The position numbers were made by a program, and so were the translations under genes. 64,000 nucleotides of DNA, from contig NC_092662.1 of assembly GCF_032118995.1 (NCBI RefSeq), positions 1,798,001 to 1,862,000 of the forward strand, in the 5' to 3' direction. Positions 1 to 18,800 of the stretch are shown one piece after another. Within the stretch, counting starts at the first letter, position 1, and each line of letters starts with the position of its first letter. Source of the DNA: Asterias amurensis (taxonomy: Eukaryota > Echinodermata > Asteroidea > Forcipulatida > Asteriidae). A model generated the notes under the pieces. The model worked only from the letters and a program-made list of their open reading frames with translations, ran no database searches and was not told the DNA's origin.

Positions 1-248
1 TATGCTATTGTAATAATGTGTTCCCTCTGCAAGATATACATGATCAGTAGAACTTACAAAATAGTTGAAGACAGTGTTTATATTTTGTGTAATCAACCAT
101 ATTATGTATGCATAAAATATGAAATAACAGACATTTGGACAAACCGTCTTTACCAACATTAATGATGTTGGTAAGGATGGCCAACTAAGAAAGAAACACA
201 AGTGTAAAGATACAAATTCACCAATGTCTTGACTTTATTCAAATCTAG

Positions 249-3200
249 GGAGGAGCATCTCACAACAATGTCTGTCTCTCCTCAATCTACGTCAGTTGCC
301 AGGATGGAGGATGGAGACTCGGAGGGATGGAACACCTCTGCAAATTTGAAGATGCCACAGCGCAGGTAAGATTGATTCACCAAGTTACTTGTAGCTCTAT
401 GCAGTGTAGCCCAGTTCATTTGGCCAAAATTGTATAGAGTTCTTTCAGCAGCAATTATTGTTTAAAAATCTTCTGCTTGGTGAAATTGAGCAGAATACCA
501 GTCACGGATGTTACATAATATGGCTGGTAACCCAGGTCTGGAATTACACGGAGGCCATGTCCTCTGTTGGGCCTTGATTGGTTCCCCTCCAAAAATTTTC
601 CATATACTTTGAGATTTTCCAACGAAAGTGCCCTTTGCCAAATGAAAAGCGCCTTGCCCTCTCAATCGAAGAGGAAATTCAAGCCCTATTAGCCATAAAT
701 GCTTGTAAGCACAAGTTTGTTGTGCTTTTGCAGCACTGTGAAATTGGGCCCGTGTTCTTAATTCAATAACTATGGTGTAAGATATTTCTTGATCACAAAT
801 GCAACTAGAAATGACCAAATCTTGCTCCATAAAGGGAACCTTAAAAACGGTTGTGTCTCTGACGGATCACTTCGATGACCGACCAATTCCACACAGACTG
901 GTAATTTTGAATCAAGGGTCATAGCAATACACAACCAGACAATTGCAAAATGTAGTTCATTTGAAACCGTCTCCCACAAAACTAGTACAATCTCTAATTT
1001 TCCACCTCCTTGCTCAATATGTATTTTTTTGTGTTTACCTCTTTTAGTTTCTAAAAAGAAGCCAGCCTTTACGCAATGAAGACTCCATCCCTCCAGAGGA
1101 GCAAGAGGATAGTAAGTCATCGACGGCACCCCAGTACGGCCATGCCAGGGATGCCTACGCTTTTGGGATCTTAGCTCAGAATATGCTGGAGTATTTGACT
1201 GATCTAGGTGTGTAAATTATAACCGTAACCACCCCTAACCCATCAAAATGATTATTATTGTTATATAATTCTGGTAATGAGAACAGGGATGCATCATAAG
1301 TGAACTTGATCACTACTGTAGCTCACAAGCCTGAGGAAGTCTGTAAACAAAGGTGCTGCTAATGTGAACCAGAAACACCGGGGTTAACCCCAACTCTTCT
1401 TTAAAGTGTTTTTTTATGTGCACTACCAGTCATAGTACACGAAACCTACGGCTTAATTTCCAAAGCAGTTAAAAATATCTTACACAAGGACACAAGTGTC
1501 AAGGCCAGGACAAGACAAACTGATGAGAAATACCAGAGCTTATGTCCAGTGCTCTTAATTCGTCAATCACAACATGCCGCTGTTATAGTGTCTTGCTCCA
1601 TCATGAAATCTGTCTGGATTGTTGTTTATTTCCACAGGTTCAATGAGTGCCACCTTTGAGCAGCGGATTAATGAAGAATTCCTGGACGACGACCCGACTG
1701 TAAGACCCAAACTCAACACCTTGCTCAAGGATCAACTTTTCAAGTAAGCCTCAAGGAACAATGTGTAAAACAAAATGGATGAATCTAAAGACCGATTTGT
1801 GTTTAAGAACCCCCTTGCTGTCACAGACTGATTTCAATAAAATTTCAAGCACAAAATATATTTGGCTAAGCATAAAGTGTACAGTTTGTTACTGGTTCCC
1901 TGCAAATTTTTGCTTAGCAGTTACCAACTTGACCAAAACAATACAATGAAGACAGGGAGATTTTCCAAGATATTGAGCAAAATAGTTTGAACTTATTTCC
2001 ATCACAGTTTTCTGGCACTCCCATAACAAACCCGTGATAAAATAATTTTTGTTCAAAACTTTTTTTAGAAATGACTTTCTCGAAATCACCAACTTCCTAG
2101 TCCATCTGACCGTCAAACCGGAAGCAGCCAAGAATGCTTTCTTTGAAGGTCTGGCACCCAGACTCCACCGGCTACCAAGGCAGCTAGTGGCAAACCGTCT
2201 GACTCCATTGCTCCTGTCTAGCTTTGTCATGGCAGAGCCGATGGCGGTGTCAGCAGTGTTACCGCACTTTATGACTCCTGTGAGAGGTAAGGATCTTGTG
2301 TTAATGTAGGGATACTGGATAGAGGCCGGTCCTGAAAGGGGACAAGCACAACCAATAAATCACATTGGTCCAATTTTATAAAGCTGCTTTGGTGCTGCAA
2401 CTACACGATGGCCAGAAAGGCCCTGTCGCCCTATGTCTTGGCTTGATGTCTCTTCAAATATTATTTCCCTTTGACTTTCAAGATTTTCCACTGGAAGTGC
2501 CCTTTGCAAAATTAAAATGGCGTTGCTCTCTATGTGTCCCATAAGTCTTGAATCAAAGTTGTCTTTTTATCCTATTTCAGAATCAAACAGCAAGCGGAGG
2601 GAGTTCCTCACAGACCAAATCAACCCGTTGTTCTCCGAGGATCTGTACAAACAGTTCGTCATACCGGTCATCATTCGGCTGTTCCCGTCTCGGGAGATGC
2701 ACGTACGGATTTGCCTCCTCCAATACTTCTCCTTCTACGCCCACCTCTTCGATGTAAACATCCTCAGGAAAGGTGTCTTACCTCAGGTGAGATTTCCATT
2801 GCAGGGAACCATTCTCAAGCATTGTTCATCGCATTATACACTGGCTGGTAACCGATATATCTGGTAAAACAATAAAATCACATCTTACTTCATTCTAGGT
2901 AGGATTTGAAACTTGGCGGAAGCATAATTAAGAGATGATTGTAGTATCACCAAGTGGATATCTCTTTTGAGTAGTGTTGGACCTCATAACGATAACCAAC
3001 GGTTCTTTTCAGAACCAACACTACTAAAAAGAGATACTCACATGGTGTAACTGAAAATCTCTCTTAGTTATACTTCTTTCTACTTAATTTTTCAGGTGTA
3101 AATATTTCTTTTTGGTGAAGACAATCATATCTGAAGTTAATCATCATTTCTGTGGTGTTCGTTTGTGAATGATGTGGCCAGAGTTGTGGTTAAAACCAGC

Positions 3201-6099
3201 TGCTTCCTCATAAGACATGAATTGATGTGACAAGTTTCAAGACAATACTGTGACAGTTTTCATTGCTGCTATCTCAACAAGAAGACACTGTATTCAGCTT
3301 TCACACATGGCTTTTAGTGTGTCTTTCTTGATAACTTTGCCTATAAACCAGCATTAAGTTGGAACAAAAACAAAAAAACAGGTGATGATCCACCCTTTAA
3401 AGCGACTGGTTTCTCAGATTATTCTTATTTTTAATTTGCAAACAGCTTCTGATCGGACTGAAGGATTGTCAGGATGAATTAGTAGCAGCCAGTCTTAAGG
3501 CTCTTGCCGAGATTGTGCCGATCCTTGGCGCTCAGCTCGTTGTGGGTGGTGAAAGAATCAAATACTTTGTGGAAGGGAGACCCAAGGTAAGGCTCTCTTT
3601 CTATTAGAGTTGTCGTCATCAGTTGTAAGCCAAGACTAACATCAATGAGAGACTTTTGGGAACACTTGTTGGCAGCAGACTCACCATATCAATCCTTTTT
3701 TGGGTCGTATCCCAATTGGGGGCATGAGTTACGGCTATGACTGTTGTCAAGTGTGTTGCTAATACACAATCATGTACTTCAAAGCATGATGACGCGGAAA
3801 TCTAGGGGAGCTGTAGTCGCTGATTCAGACTCGGGCCTGAGTGGAATATTTAAACAGTGGAATTCAGATTTTCAGGGCCAGACGATATTCGTTTGCAAGA
3901 CTCTGCAAGGGTACACAATTTTGGCCTTTAGTTCTTTGATTGCAGTAAAAAGTTATTTTGATTTATGCTCATTTTTCCACTCAGTTCTTTAGTAAAAAAG
4001 AGACCCCCCTCAAAAACATGGACAACGTGACAAACTTGACAGCCGTCAGTGGCGTCATCACCCTCCCTTCATTGGATAAGACCCCGCCCACTAAGCCTCC
4101 ATTGCCACCATATACTGATGGGACACCATCTGATACTGTGGATGAGACCGGGGTGGCTGGGCAAGATGAGGAGGAAGCGGCAGCTGTTGCTAGGCGTCGC
4201 CAGCAGGAGAGAGAGCGGAGGAGGGAGGAGCTGAAAGCGAAGAATGAGCAGAGACGACGGGAGAGGGAAGCAAAGAGGAACCAGGGTAGTGGGAAAGGTG
4301 AGTTTGGATAATATTTAAAAAAAATGTTTTTATTGCATTGAGTGCAACCAGGCTGATAATTCACGGAGGCAACTAAAGTGATTGCCTCCATGCCACCTGG
4401 TAAATACCTTTGTGCCTTTAAAATGCACCAGTAGACATTTACAATTTCCTCATAGACTTTACCAAGGAGAAAATGCCTTGGTGCCCTTGCCCTTTCGAAA
4501 ACGAAGCATACAGGCCTGTGCAACAATGAGAATAATATCATGCGTTGAAAGATGGACTGTTCCATTCCATGAAGTGAGATTGAATGGAACATAATTGATC
4601 AATTTATGAATGAAAATATGTTCTCAATAACACAATTTATATCATTGTCATTTGATTGGTTCATAAATCTAAAAATTACACAAAATTTACAAAAAGTTAT
4701 TTTTTCTTTCTTTAACAGTGACATTGTTATCCATGACTGATTTGAGGAAAGACCCTGTGGAGTCAGCTGGAGATGTTCCCTTGGACGAAACATCGCCACG
4801 ATTTGAGAAAATCAGTTTCCCTGATGACGTTGAAGATAAGTTGGAAGAGCTAGAGCTAGAGGAAGCATCTAAGAGTGAAGATGATTGGTCAGACTGGGAT
4901 GATGTCAGCCAACCAGAAAGCTTTTTCAGCCCAGACCCGGAGGCTAACCAATCAGGAGTGGTGTTACATGCAAGAGGAGATCAGCAAGAACCGGTTGGAA
5001 CCAGTGCAGATGCTCAGGTGGACTCTGATTGGTCCAGGGTCAATGATGACTGGGGCCAGACTAATATGGCAGATGAGAAAGGACATGCCTCCTCCAAGAA
5101 AACAGCGAAGCCTTTACAGCTCAAAAAACAAACCGTCGCTAAAGAATCTGCTGAACCAAAGACAGAAACCCCCAAACCAGCAACAAAACCAGGCAACGCC
5201 AAAACATTTCCGAAAAAACAACTCCGTACCACCCCGAAAAGCACAGAACTTGGCAGTGAGTTTCTCATTCCAGACATTGTCGCAACACCCAAAGTGAAGA
5301 GTCCGGAACTTGACTTCTTTGCCGATATGGAGCCCTCATTTTCTTTCACACCTTCCTCGAAAACAACGGACAATAAGAAAGGAAAAACTGCCAGCCAGTC
5401 ACCAAAAGAGGATGAAACAAAATTGTCTTTCACAATGAATAATCCCTCAACGGATATGGAATCTGTAAGTAAACAAATAATTAAGAGGGTAATGGAGAGA
5501 ATATTTTTTACAATATGATAGATGGAATGTTCCATTCAAACAAAGGGAAGCCTAGTTGAAAGGATCATTCAATGTTTCCATGGAATTAGGGAGTTTCTTA
5601 AGATGCTCTCCGACTGTGTGCCAATGTCCAATCTTGAATCATCCAAGGCATGATCCTATATGAAAGGCAAGGCCATGATTCCTGCGTACTATGGACAGCA
5701 TTCTATGGCCAAGGCCACTTCACACTGCAGCGATTACAAAGACGATAATGCGACGCAAAGAGAATGCATTCTATTGGTTAAAATGCTCCACGCAGAATAT
5801 GCCCACGCCACACCCACGCTCATTCAACCAATCGTTCTCGTTATCGGGCCTGTGTTGACCGGGCCTTTATTCACAAGATATTCTACAATTGTTCACAAAA
5901 TTATGAGAAGTTCCACCATAGTTCCACTAAGCACTACTGCGCAGGGGCGTGGTTAAGATCTGTTAAAACTTAAATGTGAAGTGGTTAACTTTAATTCCTG
6001 GGACCTCTTTTCATAGTATTCACAAATAATTTCTTTTTCTCTTAGGGTGATGGTTGGGGAATGGAGGACGACTTCAACTGGGACGACACGGAGAGTTGA
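249..6099 (+). CDS. SCYL3: SCYL3 pseudokinase, 3' part (5' exons outside window)
   Basis: Nine coding exons read as 249-365, 1048-1207, 1638-1743, 2069-2286, 2581-2786, 3446-3586, 3985-4297, 4719-5464 and 6046-6099; phases agree at every junction and give 686 codons plus TGA. The first exon encodes the C-lobe segment [12 protein letters not shown]...[10 protein letters not shown] stands where kinases have HRD and GGM where they have DFG, so it is a pseudokinase. [21 protein letters not shown] and the following helical repeats (HEAT-like) match vertebrate SCYL3 closely, as does [10 protein letters not shown] near the end and the acidic [12 protein letters not shown] tail. Family role: scaffold at Golgi and adhesion sites, ezrin binding in mammals; catalytic activity not expected. 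Odd: exon 3985-4297 adds a Pro-rich then Arg/Glu-rich coiled stretch ([20 protein letters not shown]) that I do not recall in vertebrate SCYL3 but that resembles the C-terminal coil of SCYL1. The N-lobe and start codon are not in the window. Confidence 0.9.
1483..1600 (-). mobile_element. tRNA-like SINE fragment
   Basis: On the minus strand it carries the shared sequence GAGCACTGGACATAAGCTCTGGT and ends in GACACTTGTGTCCTTG, as in the SINE copies at 16, 21.6, 31.8 and 37.4 kb. The B-box region is decayed. Confidence 0.5.
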
Positions 6100-6261
6100 T
6101 CGCTGGTTTACTTGTTATCCTAGACCATTTATCTCACAATTGAATTAATATATATTATCAAATCTATTTTATCAAATTTATGGTGACTACTCTATGTTCC
6201 GACAGCTGTATGTTCAGACACTCCTCTGTTCGGTTAACGTCTTGTGATGTACATGCTATGG
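6100..6261 (+). other. SCYL3 3' flank
   Basis: AT-rich sequence directly after the SCYL3 stop. No AATAAA is visible here. The nearest poly(A)-like hexamer I see is ATTAAA at 6934-6939, which would place the minisatellite inside a long 3' UTR; this is only a candidate. Confidence 0.3.
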
Positions 6262-6560
6262 TTTGGAACAAAGGGGTGTTAGAACAAAGGAGTGTTGGAA
6301 CACAAGAGTGTTGGAACTTAGAGGTGTCGGAACATTGGAGTGTTGGAACTTGGGGGTTATGGTGCATAGGGGTGTTGTAACATTGGAGGTTCGGAATATA
6401 GAAAAACTGGAACACGAGTTTTGGAACTTAAGTGTTTCGGAACATAGGAGTGTTGGAACTTTGGGGTTTTAGAATATAGGGATGTCAGGACATTGGAGTG
6501 TTGGAACTTGGGGGTGTCAAAATATTGAGGTGTTGGAACATAGGGGTATACGAAACTGTT
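6262..6560. repeat. Degenerate 14-17 bp minisatellite
   Basis: A run of imperfect units of the form GTTGGAACNTNGGGGT repeats about 18 times, with hybrids such as GTCGGAACATTGG and TTTAGAATATAGG. The unit is heavily diverged, so the array is old. It starts about 160 bp after the SCYL3 stop and may be transcribed as 3' UTR. Short ORFs crossing it on both strands are by-products of the repeat. Confidence 0.8.
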
Positions 6561-6948
6561 TCACCACTTGATATAGAAAAACTGGAATACGAGTTTGTAA
6601 ACTCGTATCACTTTCACAACAATTCATTGCATCAGTCACTGTCAGTGCAGAAACTGTGTACAAGTTTTCCCGTTTAGCCAAACAATTGTGCAAAAAATGT
6701 TCTGCGCTAAAGAAGTGTTGCAGTTAAATTTCAGAGCCAATCAGTGTCGTCTGTCGGCACCATCCTTCCAGGGATTCGTTGACAAGATCGATATTTAGCC
6801 CTAGGGAAGAGGTTGCATCGTACTTGTACATGTAGGTTGTCCCTTTTTTTCCATACTGCTCTTTAAATCATTATTAAACCCGATGTTCTTTGTGCTGAAA
6901 TATCGAGTCCAAGTGTAGTATCATGTTTCTGTAATTAAAGTTGTTATT

Positions 6949-7302
6949 AAAGATGCTATGTTAGATTTTTGGCCCCAAACAATAAAAACTAGATATTTCA
7001 GAGTATCACCCGCTTTAACGAAAAAAAGTTTAACTTAAACTTTTAATGGTCAGGAACCATACATTTTTTTTAAAAAACATTTCTTATAAAACACATAAGA
7101 ATTACTCACATGATATATTGTCGGGATCCCGACAAAAACTAAGTTTGAGCCCTTTATTTAACTGCTACTAATAATTGGCGGACTTTTTCGAGCAATGGCT
7201 CAAATGAAAGCTTGTAACTTTCTCGACTCCATCAAAATACCCATTTAATTTTAACTCGAATTTTTTTGGTCATATCTGCCAAAAATCTGACATAGCATCT
7301 TT
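6949..7302. mobile_element. MITE-like element with 25-bp inverted ends
   Basis: The left end AAAGATGCTATGT(T)AGATTT continues to GGC and is repeated inverted at 7278-7302 with one mismatch. The 354-bp interval has no ORF, contains AT-rich sequence, and fits a non-autonomous DNA transposon. I could not see an unambiguous target duplication. Confidence 0.7.
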
Positions 7303-8545
7303 GAGCCATGTAAATGATATAGAGTTCTTTAATATAATTCGAGGGTACAGTTGAGGAAAGGGCAGACCGATTGTATAACACCAGTTTACCAACACAACGT
7401 TTTGTAATTTACTCGTACCCATGGCTTCGGTGGGTTGTTGCAGTAATGTATGTGTAACTCCATGTACTCTATGGATAGCGCATGAACTTACCATAAAAGG
7501 GAAAGTTTGATTTTTGGATGAGTAATTTCTTTCCTTACTCGCCCCCCCCCCCCCCAAAAAAAAAAAAAAACCAAGACATTTCCAGTCCCAGTGAAAAAAG
7601 GCACAAGGGATTTATCAGGGCTATTTTATTATATTGACTTTTTTTTTTGGGGGGGGGACACCCTTTCTACAGAGAATGGCGACTTGTGGGACTGTTGTAA
7701 GGTACAATATGCATGTTGTCAGCAAGCCGTTAATAAAGTGAATGAAATGCTTTTCAAGAGATTGTTTTTCTGGATATTGTTATCCTAAAATACATAAAAT
7801 TGCACTTTCCGCTCATTGTTTACTCAACTATTTGCCGATTTTTTTAAAGAAATTAACGGTGGGCATGTCCAAGACATTTAATTATAATTTTTAAATTGAA
7901 TTTATTTTTGGAAACATTTTTGAAGGAATAATGAAAAGAAAACAAAACCCAAAGACTGGTTGCGATGAATGTGTGCGTCAATGCCTGGCAGCTAATAATA
8001 TTAAATACTACATGAAAATATTAAAGAATAGAAACATGTGAACAAAGTTAATTTTGTGGTTTGTGTCCCTTTCCTTTTAACTGCAATTTCCGATGATAGT
8101 AGGCATGAAGTGCTGAAGTGTCAAAAATTAGACATAGCCAAATACATGGGGCAGAGGGCATCTCCAAAACATGTTCACATACATGAACAGACTCCTATAT
8201 TCAAATCCGCAAATGAATTTTTGAGTTGACAATTGAGCACGCAATAGTGGGGGGGGGGGGGGAGGGAAGTACCACCATGCCACAGATGAGGCACAAAACG
8301 GTCAACAAGCGGGAGGCTATTAACTGCAAGACAAAAAACTTTAAAGAACTCATCCGAGACACATACAATATTCCCTGCATCAGTTTCGACATTTATTTTC
8401 ATTTGGTTCTCATGATACCATTCATAAAAGTGTTGCTGCATAAAGGGGGGAAAAAACCCATAATATTAAACCATCCTGGTCAAGTTGTTACATCATTTAT
8501 AGTTTAGGTAGTAGTTTCTTTCTTGGAAGGATATTTAAACTTTTC
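7303..8545. other. Intergenic between convergent SCYL3 and RPL5
   Basis: No coding exon was recognised. There are C/A and T/G homopolymer runs at 7543-7570 and 7640-7658 and a poly-G run at 8248-8262. A minus-strand AATAAA (plus TTTATT at 8392-8397) lies about 150 bp past the RPL5 stop and is a candidate RPL5 poly(A) signal. Confidence 0.4.
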
Positions 8546-14056
<5,511 letters not shown>

Positions 14057-14132
14057 TTTGCGAAACTTTTGCCTATTTTTACACAGGCACTTGTGATAGC
14101 CTCGGCTGGGGGCTGACCTAAAATGGAAAAGG
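14057..14132 (-). promoter_or_regulatory. RPL5 5' UTR with TOP-like start
   Basis: Reading the minus strand, a pyrimidine tract CCTTTTCC (plus 14125-14132) lies about 70 nt before the ATG. A C followed by a pyrimidine run at the start site is the hallmark of ribosomal-protein (5' TOP) mRNAs under TOR/LARP1 control. The exact start site is inferred. Confidence 0.55.
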
Positions 14133-14400
14133 CAGACTGAGCGCATGCGCCGTCAAAAATAACTTCTTTCCTTAGGTGACACATTCGTTATTTTAAAAGT
14201 AAAAATGCACCTTTTAACCTAATATAAAAAAAAACATAGACTTAATTAACACTTTACTATAATATTTGTGTACTTTAAATTCAACTCGGAATGAACAATT
14301 AAGAGAGATATTTCACCATAAATTGTCACGGATGAGCCAGAGTATCGTCATTTATCAACCAATCAAATTCGAGGAATTTCATCACTTCAAAATGGCGGAT
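14133..14400. promoter_or_regulatory. Shared RPL5/CCDC18 bidirectional promoter
   Basis: GCGCATGCGC at 14141-14150 is the canonical palindromic NRF1 site, right upstream of the RPL5 TOP-like start. A CCAAT box lies near 14358-14363 (plus), and AAAATGGCGG at 14389-14398 is a YY1-type start-site motif facing CCDC18. The two likely start sites are about 260 bp apart. A donor GTAAGT at 14500 and an acceptor at 15826 suggest a non-coding CCDC18 first exon of roughly 14390-14499. Confidence 0.6.
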
Positions 14401-14892
14401 TTGTATAAACTTGTTTTGCAGACGACAATACATTTCTCCGAACAAAATGTTTAAATTGTGGACCTTTAATGAGTATTTACAAGAAACTGACGTACATGTA
14501 AGTGTATTAAAGACGCCGACAAGTTTAGATTATTTCTGTCAAAGTGAATTTATGTTAACCTTATTTTTGCAGTAATTTCTTTCCCCACCAATCCACCAAC
14601 AAACAAAACACAAACCAAAAAAGCTTCTACGTGAACACAAGAGGGCGCTGTTTCAACATATGTGTAATGGGAAACTTTGCAAACTTTAAAGTTACAACTT
14701 TGCACACGCATTATGTGCGTAATATATATTGTTATAAAATACAGTGATTGAATTGAAAATCAAACAGGCCTGGACTACAGTACGGTGACATGCTTTGGCT
14801 GAGCTGTTCACTCAGCTCAGGTGAAGACAGTTCAGTGGCAGTGCCAGTGGTTGTTGTTAATTCATTCATGAAGAAAAAGAGCACCGGACAAC

Positions 14893-15226
14893 AGGGCCCA
14901 ATTTCATATCATAGCACCACTGCTGCCATGAGTCATGACTGCTTATAAAACGGTAAGCACCTTTTTGCGCTTACTGTAGCAGAAAAATTTGCTCAGGTGC
15001 AAGCGTATTTCGCAGGTTAGCAGAAAAATTGGGCGCCCGCATTGCGTGTTCACCATTGATTTGCATTGTGGTGCCATTTATTTTTGTGCGGTAAGCACCG
15101 GAAGGTTAGTATGCCTTTTCGTGTGCTTACGGTTAGTAATATAGTAGCGGCGCTACTATACTATGAAATGAAGATCGCACAGTAAGCACAAAATCAGCCG
15201 CTAAGCAGCGCTTTGAAATTGGGCTC
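14893..15226. mobile_element. Fold-back MITE in the inferred CCDC18 5' UTR intron
   Basis: Left end AGGGCCCAATTTCATA, right end TTTGAAATTGGGCTCT, inverted relative to each other, with internal GGTAAGCACC/TTACGG inverted segments. Belongs to the same broad family as the copies near 31.0 and 32.3 kb. Confidence 0.6.
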
Positions 15227-15845
15227 TGACCTGAGGCTGAGTCAAGCTCTGCTCTGTCTTGGCATGGGATGGTCTGGGCGTCTGGGATTTTGAAAACTAT
15301 TTTATTAGCAGAGTGTGCATGGGTTCATGAGAATGGAGATAGATAGAATTATACCTCCATATGACCGTTCATAGACTCAAGAGGAGACCATCATTTGACT
15401 CCCAGTCAAGGCTCTACTCAATGACATTGACAATAGCCCAATATTAGGCCTGCTCGATACTTTCTGAACTCCAAAACTTTTGTGAGCAAAAATCCACAGG
15501 ACAGGTAAATAACTTGTTTGGTTGGATTCGAACCCACAATAAACACTAGACAGACTGACAGGACCTCTTTGGTTTTCTTGAGTTACTGGTGCAGTTGTTA
15601 AAAAAAGGACTCTGGCAATAAGTAGATGCGATAACATAACCCTCCTCCCGACGGCGAAGAGGGTTACATTATTGCAACTAATGATTCTGTGGATATTTTC
15701 TGAAATTAGAATTAGAGACACAAAAGGGGCCAGAAAACTACCCTGACAGATACCAATTAGATTTCACCACCCCCCCTTTTTTTTATCAAGGAAATTTAAA
15801 TCTTACTTTCTGTCTGATACCAATAGGAGATAATCAAAGACAATA

Positions 15846-18800
15846 ATGGAGAAGGAAGAGACAGATGGAGATCTCATTCTAAGGAATGTTCAAAACATCC
15901 GGAAACGTTTGCTCCATACAGAGAGAAGTCTTCAGCAACTGCAGACACCCAGAGGCAGAGATTCCAGGTTAGTAGTAGTGTGAAAATAAAATGCTGTCTG
16001 TTTAAATGCACCAGTCGTTGTGGTGTGACGTGGCCTAGTGGTTATAAGCACTGGACTCGAGCTCTGATATTTCTGATTCTGATCAGCAGAATGTTGGTTC
16101 GAGTCCCGGTCATGGCACTTGTGTTGCCGAGCAAGATACCAACATGTCGTTTGGAAGGGACACCCAGCCATAGGTCCATTGTACTAAGATTAGTAGTATC
16201 AATATAAACCACAAGGGAAACAGTAACTGACTGGGTAAATTTTTAAAATGGTTTTGGGGGTTGAACAAAGAATTGACTAGAGTGGGATTTGAACCAACGA
16301 CTTTCGGATAAACGTGCCAGTGCTCTACCAACTGGGCTATCTAGCGTTTTGTTAGCGGTGTCCCTATTTTGTCAATATCTTTGTTCTTGGGGTGCCACTG
16401 GCAGTTGAGCGATTGTAATGGCTTCTGACTGGAACACCCCTCCTCTATGCTCAAATACCCCCTAATCAACACCCTCCTCCTCAACAACCTTACCCCAGCA
16501 CCTCAAATCAAAATAGCTCCTTCATTATTCTGAAAGGAACAAGTACTTTAGGTAGGCCTATGTCTGAAGCCTAATATTGATTATAAATCTCCTTATTTTA
16601 TATTGTACAAATCCTTCTTGCAAACTGTACTGTGTGGAACTTCGGTTTTTTTAAATTGAATTTTTTTTGTTCAAACCCAAAATTATATTTAGTGTGATGT
16701 TTTTGTGTTAACCAAATTACACACTTAAATCACTTTAGGGACAGAAATCAATGTGCAGATCATCACTTGTAAACATAACATTGTATTTAATATGATAAAT
16801 AGTGTACCTATGTAGGTCTAAATAATAGTAGGTGCGAGTAACTGTTGAGTATGCTTCAGTGATTTCTCGAGTGGTGAGGTATTTAGTAAAAAAACATAAA
16901 TATTTAATTTTAGTCTGAAAGCTTGCTGATTATGAAGTTTTAATTATAATTTTTTTCCCAATGAAATACATGTATTTCCCTCTGAAACAAAGTTATATGC
17001 AATTAGAGAACCTGAACCCACCACCCCCAAAAATAAAAAATAAAAACAACTGATTTTGGTTTTCCACTAAATCACTTGACTCACACAACGGATTATGCAA
17101 AATTCTGCACAGGTTTGGTTTTCCATAGTTGATCACACCAAAAACAATGTCTGCTACTTTTTCAGCTCTACTAAACTTGTCCGATAGGCCTTCACTTAAT
17201 TTTTAAAGTGTTCGTTGACATGCACCTGTAGGCATTCTCTCCTGTTTAAAAACATAAAGAGCTTCCAGAGTTGTCTTTCGTTGTTACCTGAGAAAATCAA
17301 TTTCCTCTAGGGGGAAATTGCCCAGCGCTTGTAGACAAGGCTTCTGATCAATCACACCTCATCAACAGGAAATCATATTTCTACCCTCTGAAAAGTACAG
17401 GTGTTTTCAACGTCATGAATATTTAAAAATTTAGTAATTTGCATATTTGTGCTATCTAGAGTTGGTTGTGAATAATTGATATTGGCTGCAGCTTGTTACA
17501 CACAACTCATTGCGGTTGCTACTGTGACTCACTTCTTCTTCTTTGAGAGGAAATCAGAAATATTATTGCTGCAAAATGCAGGTGGTTGATTGTGTTGGAC
17601 TAATTTGCATATTTTGTGCATAATGCCAGTTACACATTTGAGAAAAATATTTGTAGCAAATGTTCCATTTATTGATGTTCTGTTAATCAGGGTTCTCCCC
17701 CCCCCCTGCAAAATCTAAAAGCTAGACAAAAACTACTATCACCCCCTCGTTTTTTTTTTTTTTTTGGGGGGGGGAGGGGGGAACTTGGGGAGATCAAATT
17801 CACCAAAAATAATAAAGATAAAACCATTTGAATGCCACATATTGCATAGTTGAGCTTTTAAACCAAAGATAAACACCAAGAAAAACATTCAGAGGATGTC
17901 GTTTTAATTCAGCATGCTTGGCAAAACTTCCAAAATTTACCTCTAAAATGTCCTACAATTTTGAAAATCATTAGGAGAACCCAAGTAACAACAAGACCTA
18001 AGCTTTAGGCCTATATTGCATAAAAAGGTATTTTTGTTTGTTTGCTTGAGTAAGCTATTAAAGTTGTTTTACAATAAGAGACTTATCATCATTGTCATCA
18101 CACAAATCTGATTTATTCTAGAGGTCAAATTTTCGTTTTAACTGCTCAGCAATATAAGTTACACAAATATACACTTTATTAATAATAAACTGCCAATACA
18201 TGAGTTAGGATTTAAAAAAAAAGCTCTTTTATGCACAAAATTAAACCAAATCCATAAATTATTATAAGCAAATTAGCTGAAATAACTAATTGGCATAGGC
18301 ATACTTGTGAAAAAAGTCAAAATCTCTGATCGGTTGTCAATGACTAATGTAAACAAAGAGCACAATAGCGTAGTAGAAATCTGACCCTATACAATCTATA
18401 AACACCACTCCTCATTGGCTAGTCATATTGACTTCATCAAAAATCAAAAGCCTGCTAAGTATTCAATGTGTGGAGTTGTGTACACTAGCGTGAGCTTGGC
18501 GTGGGTAAACAGGTAGACGCATATGGGAAATATGATAGTTGGCATGGTATTTATGTAGGCTGTTTTTTGTCTTTATTTGGCGGAGAGGTGTTGGTAGGGT
18601 CAGTTGGGGGCACGAGTGGTGTTAAATAACCGCCATTGGTGTTGGATATCTGAAAGGCAAGTTGAATTCGTTTGATTTTGTTTGACATTCCTGTGGTGTT
18701 AACAGTTGGTGTACTTTGATTTTTGTTATGAACGTACTGGAATTACCAAGGTATTATGAAAGGCATGGCTTTCTAAAAGTTGTAAATTTAGGACTCTTGT

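Noticed and set aside
249-6099. SCYL1 instead of SCYL3
   Set aside because: The Arg/Glu-rich coil resembles SCYL1, but [29 protein letters not shown] and the acidic tail are specific to SCYL3, and the coil is not at the C-terminus.
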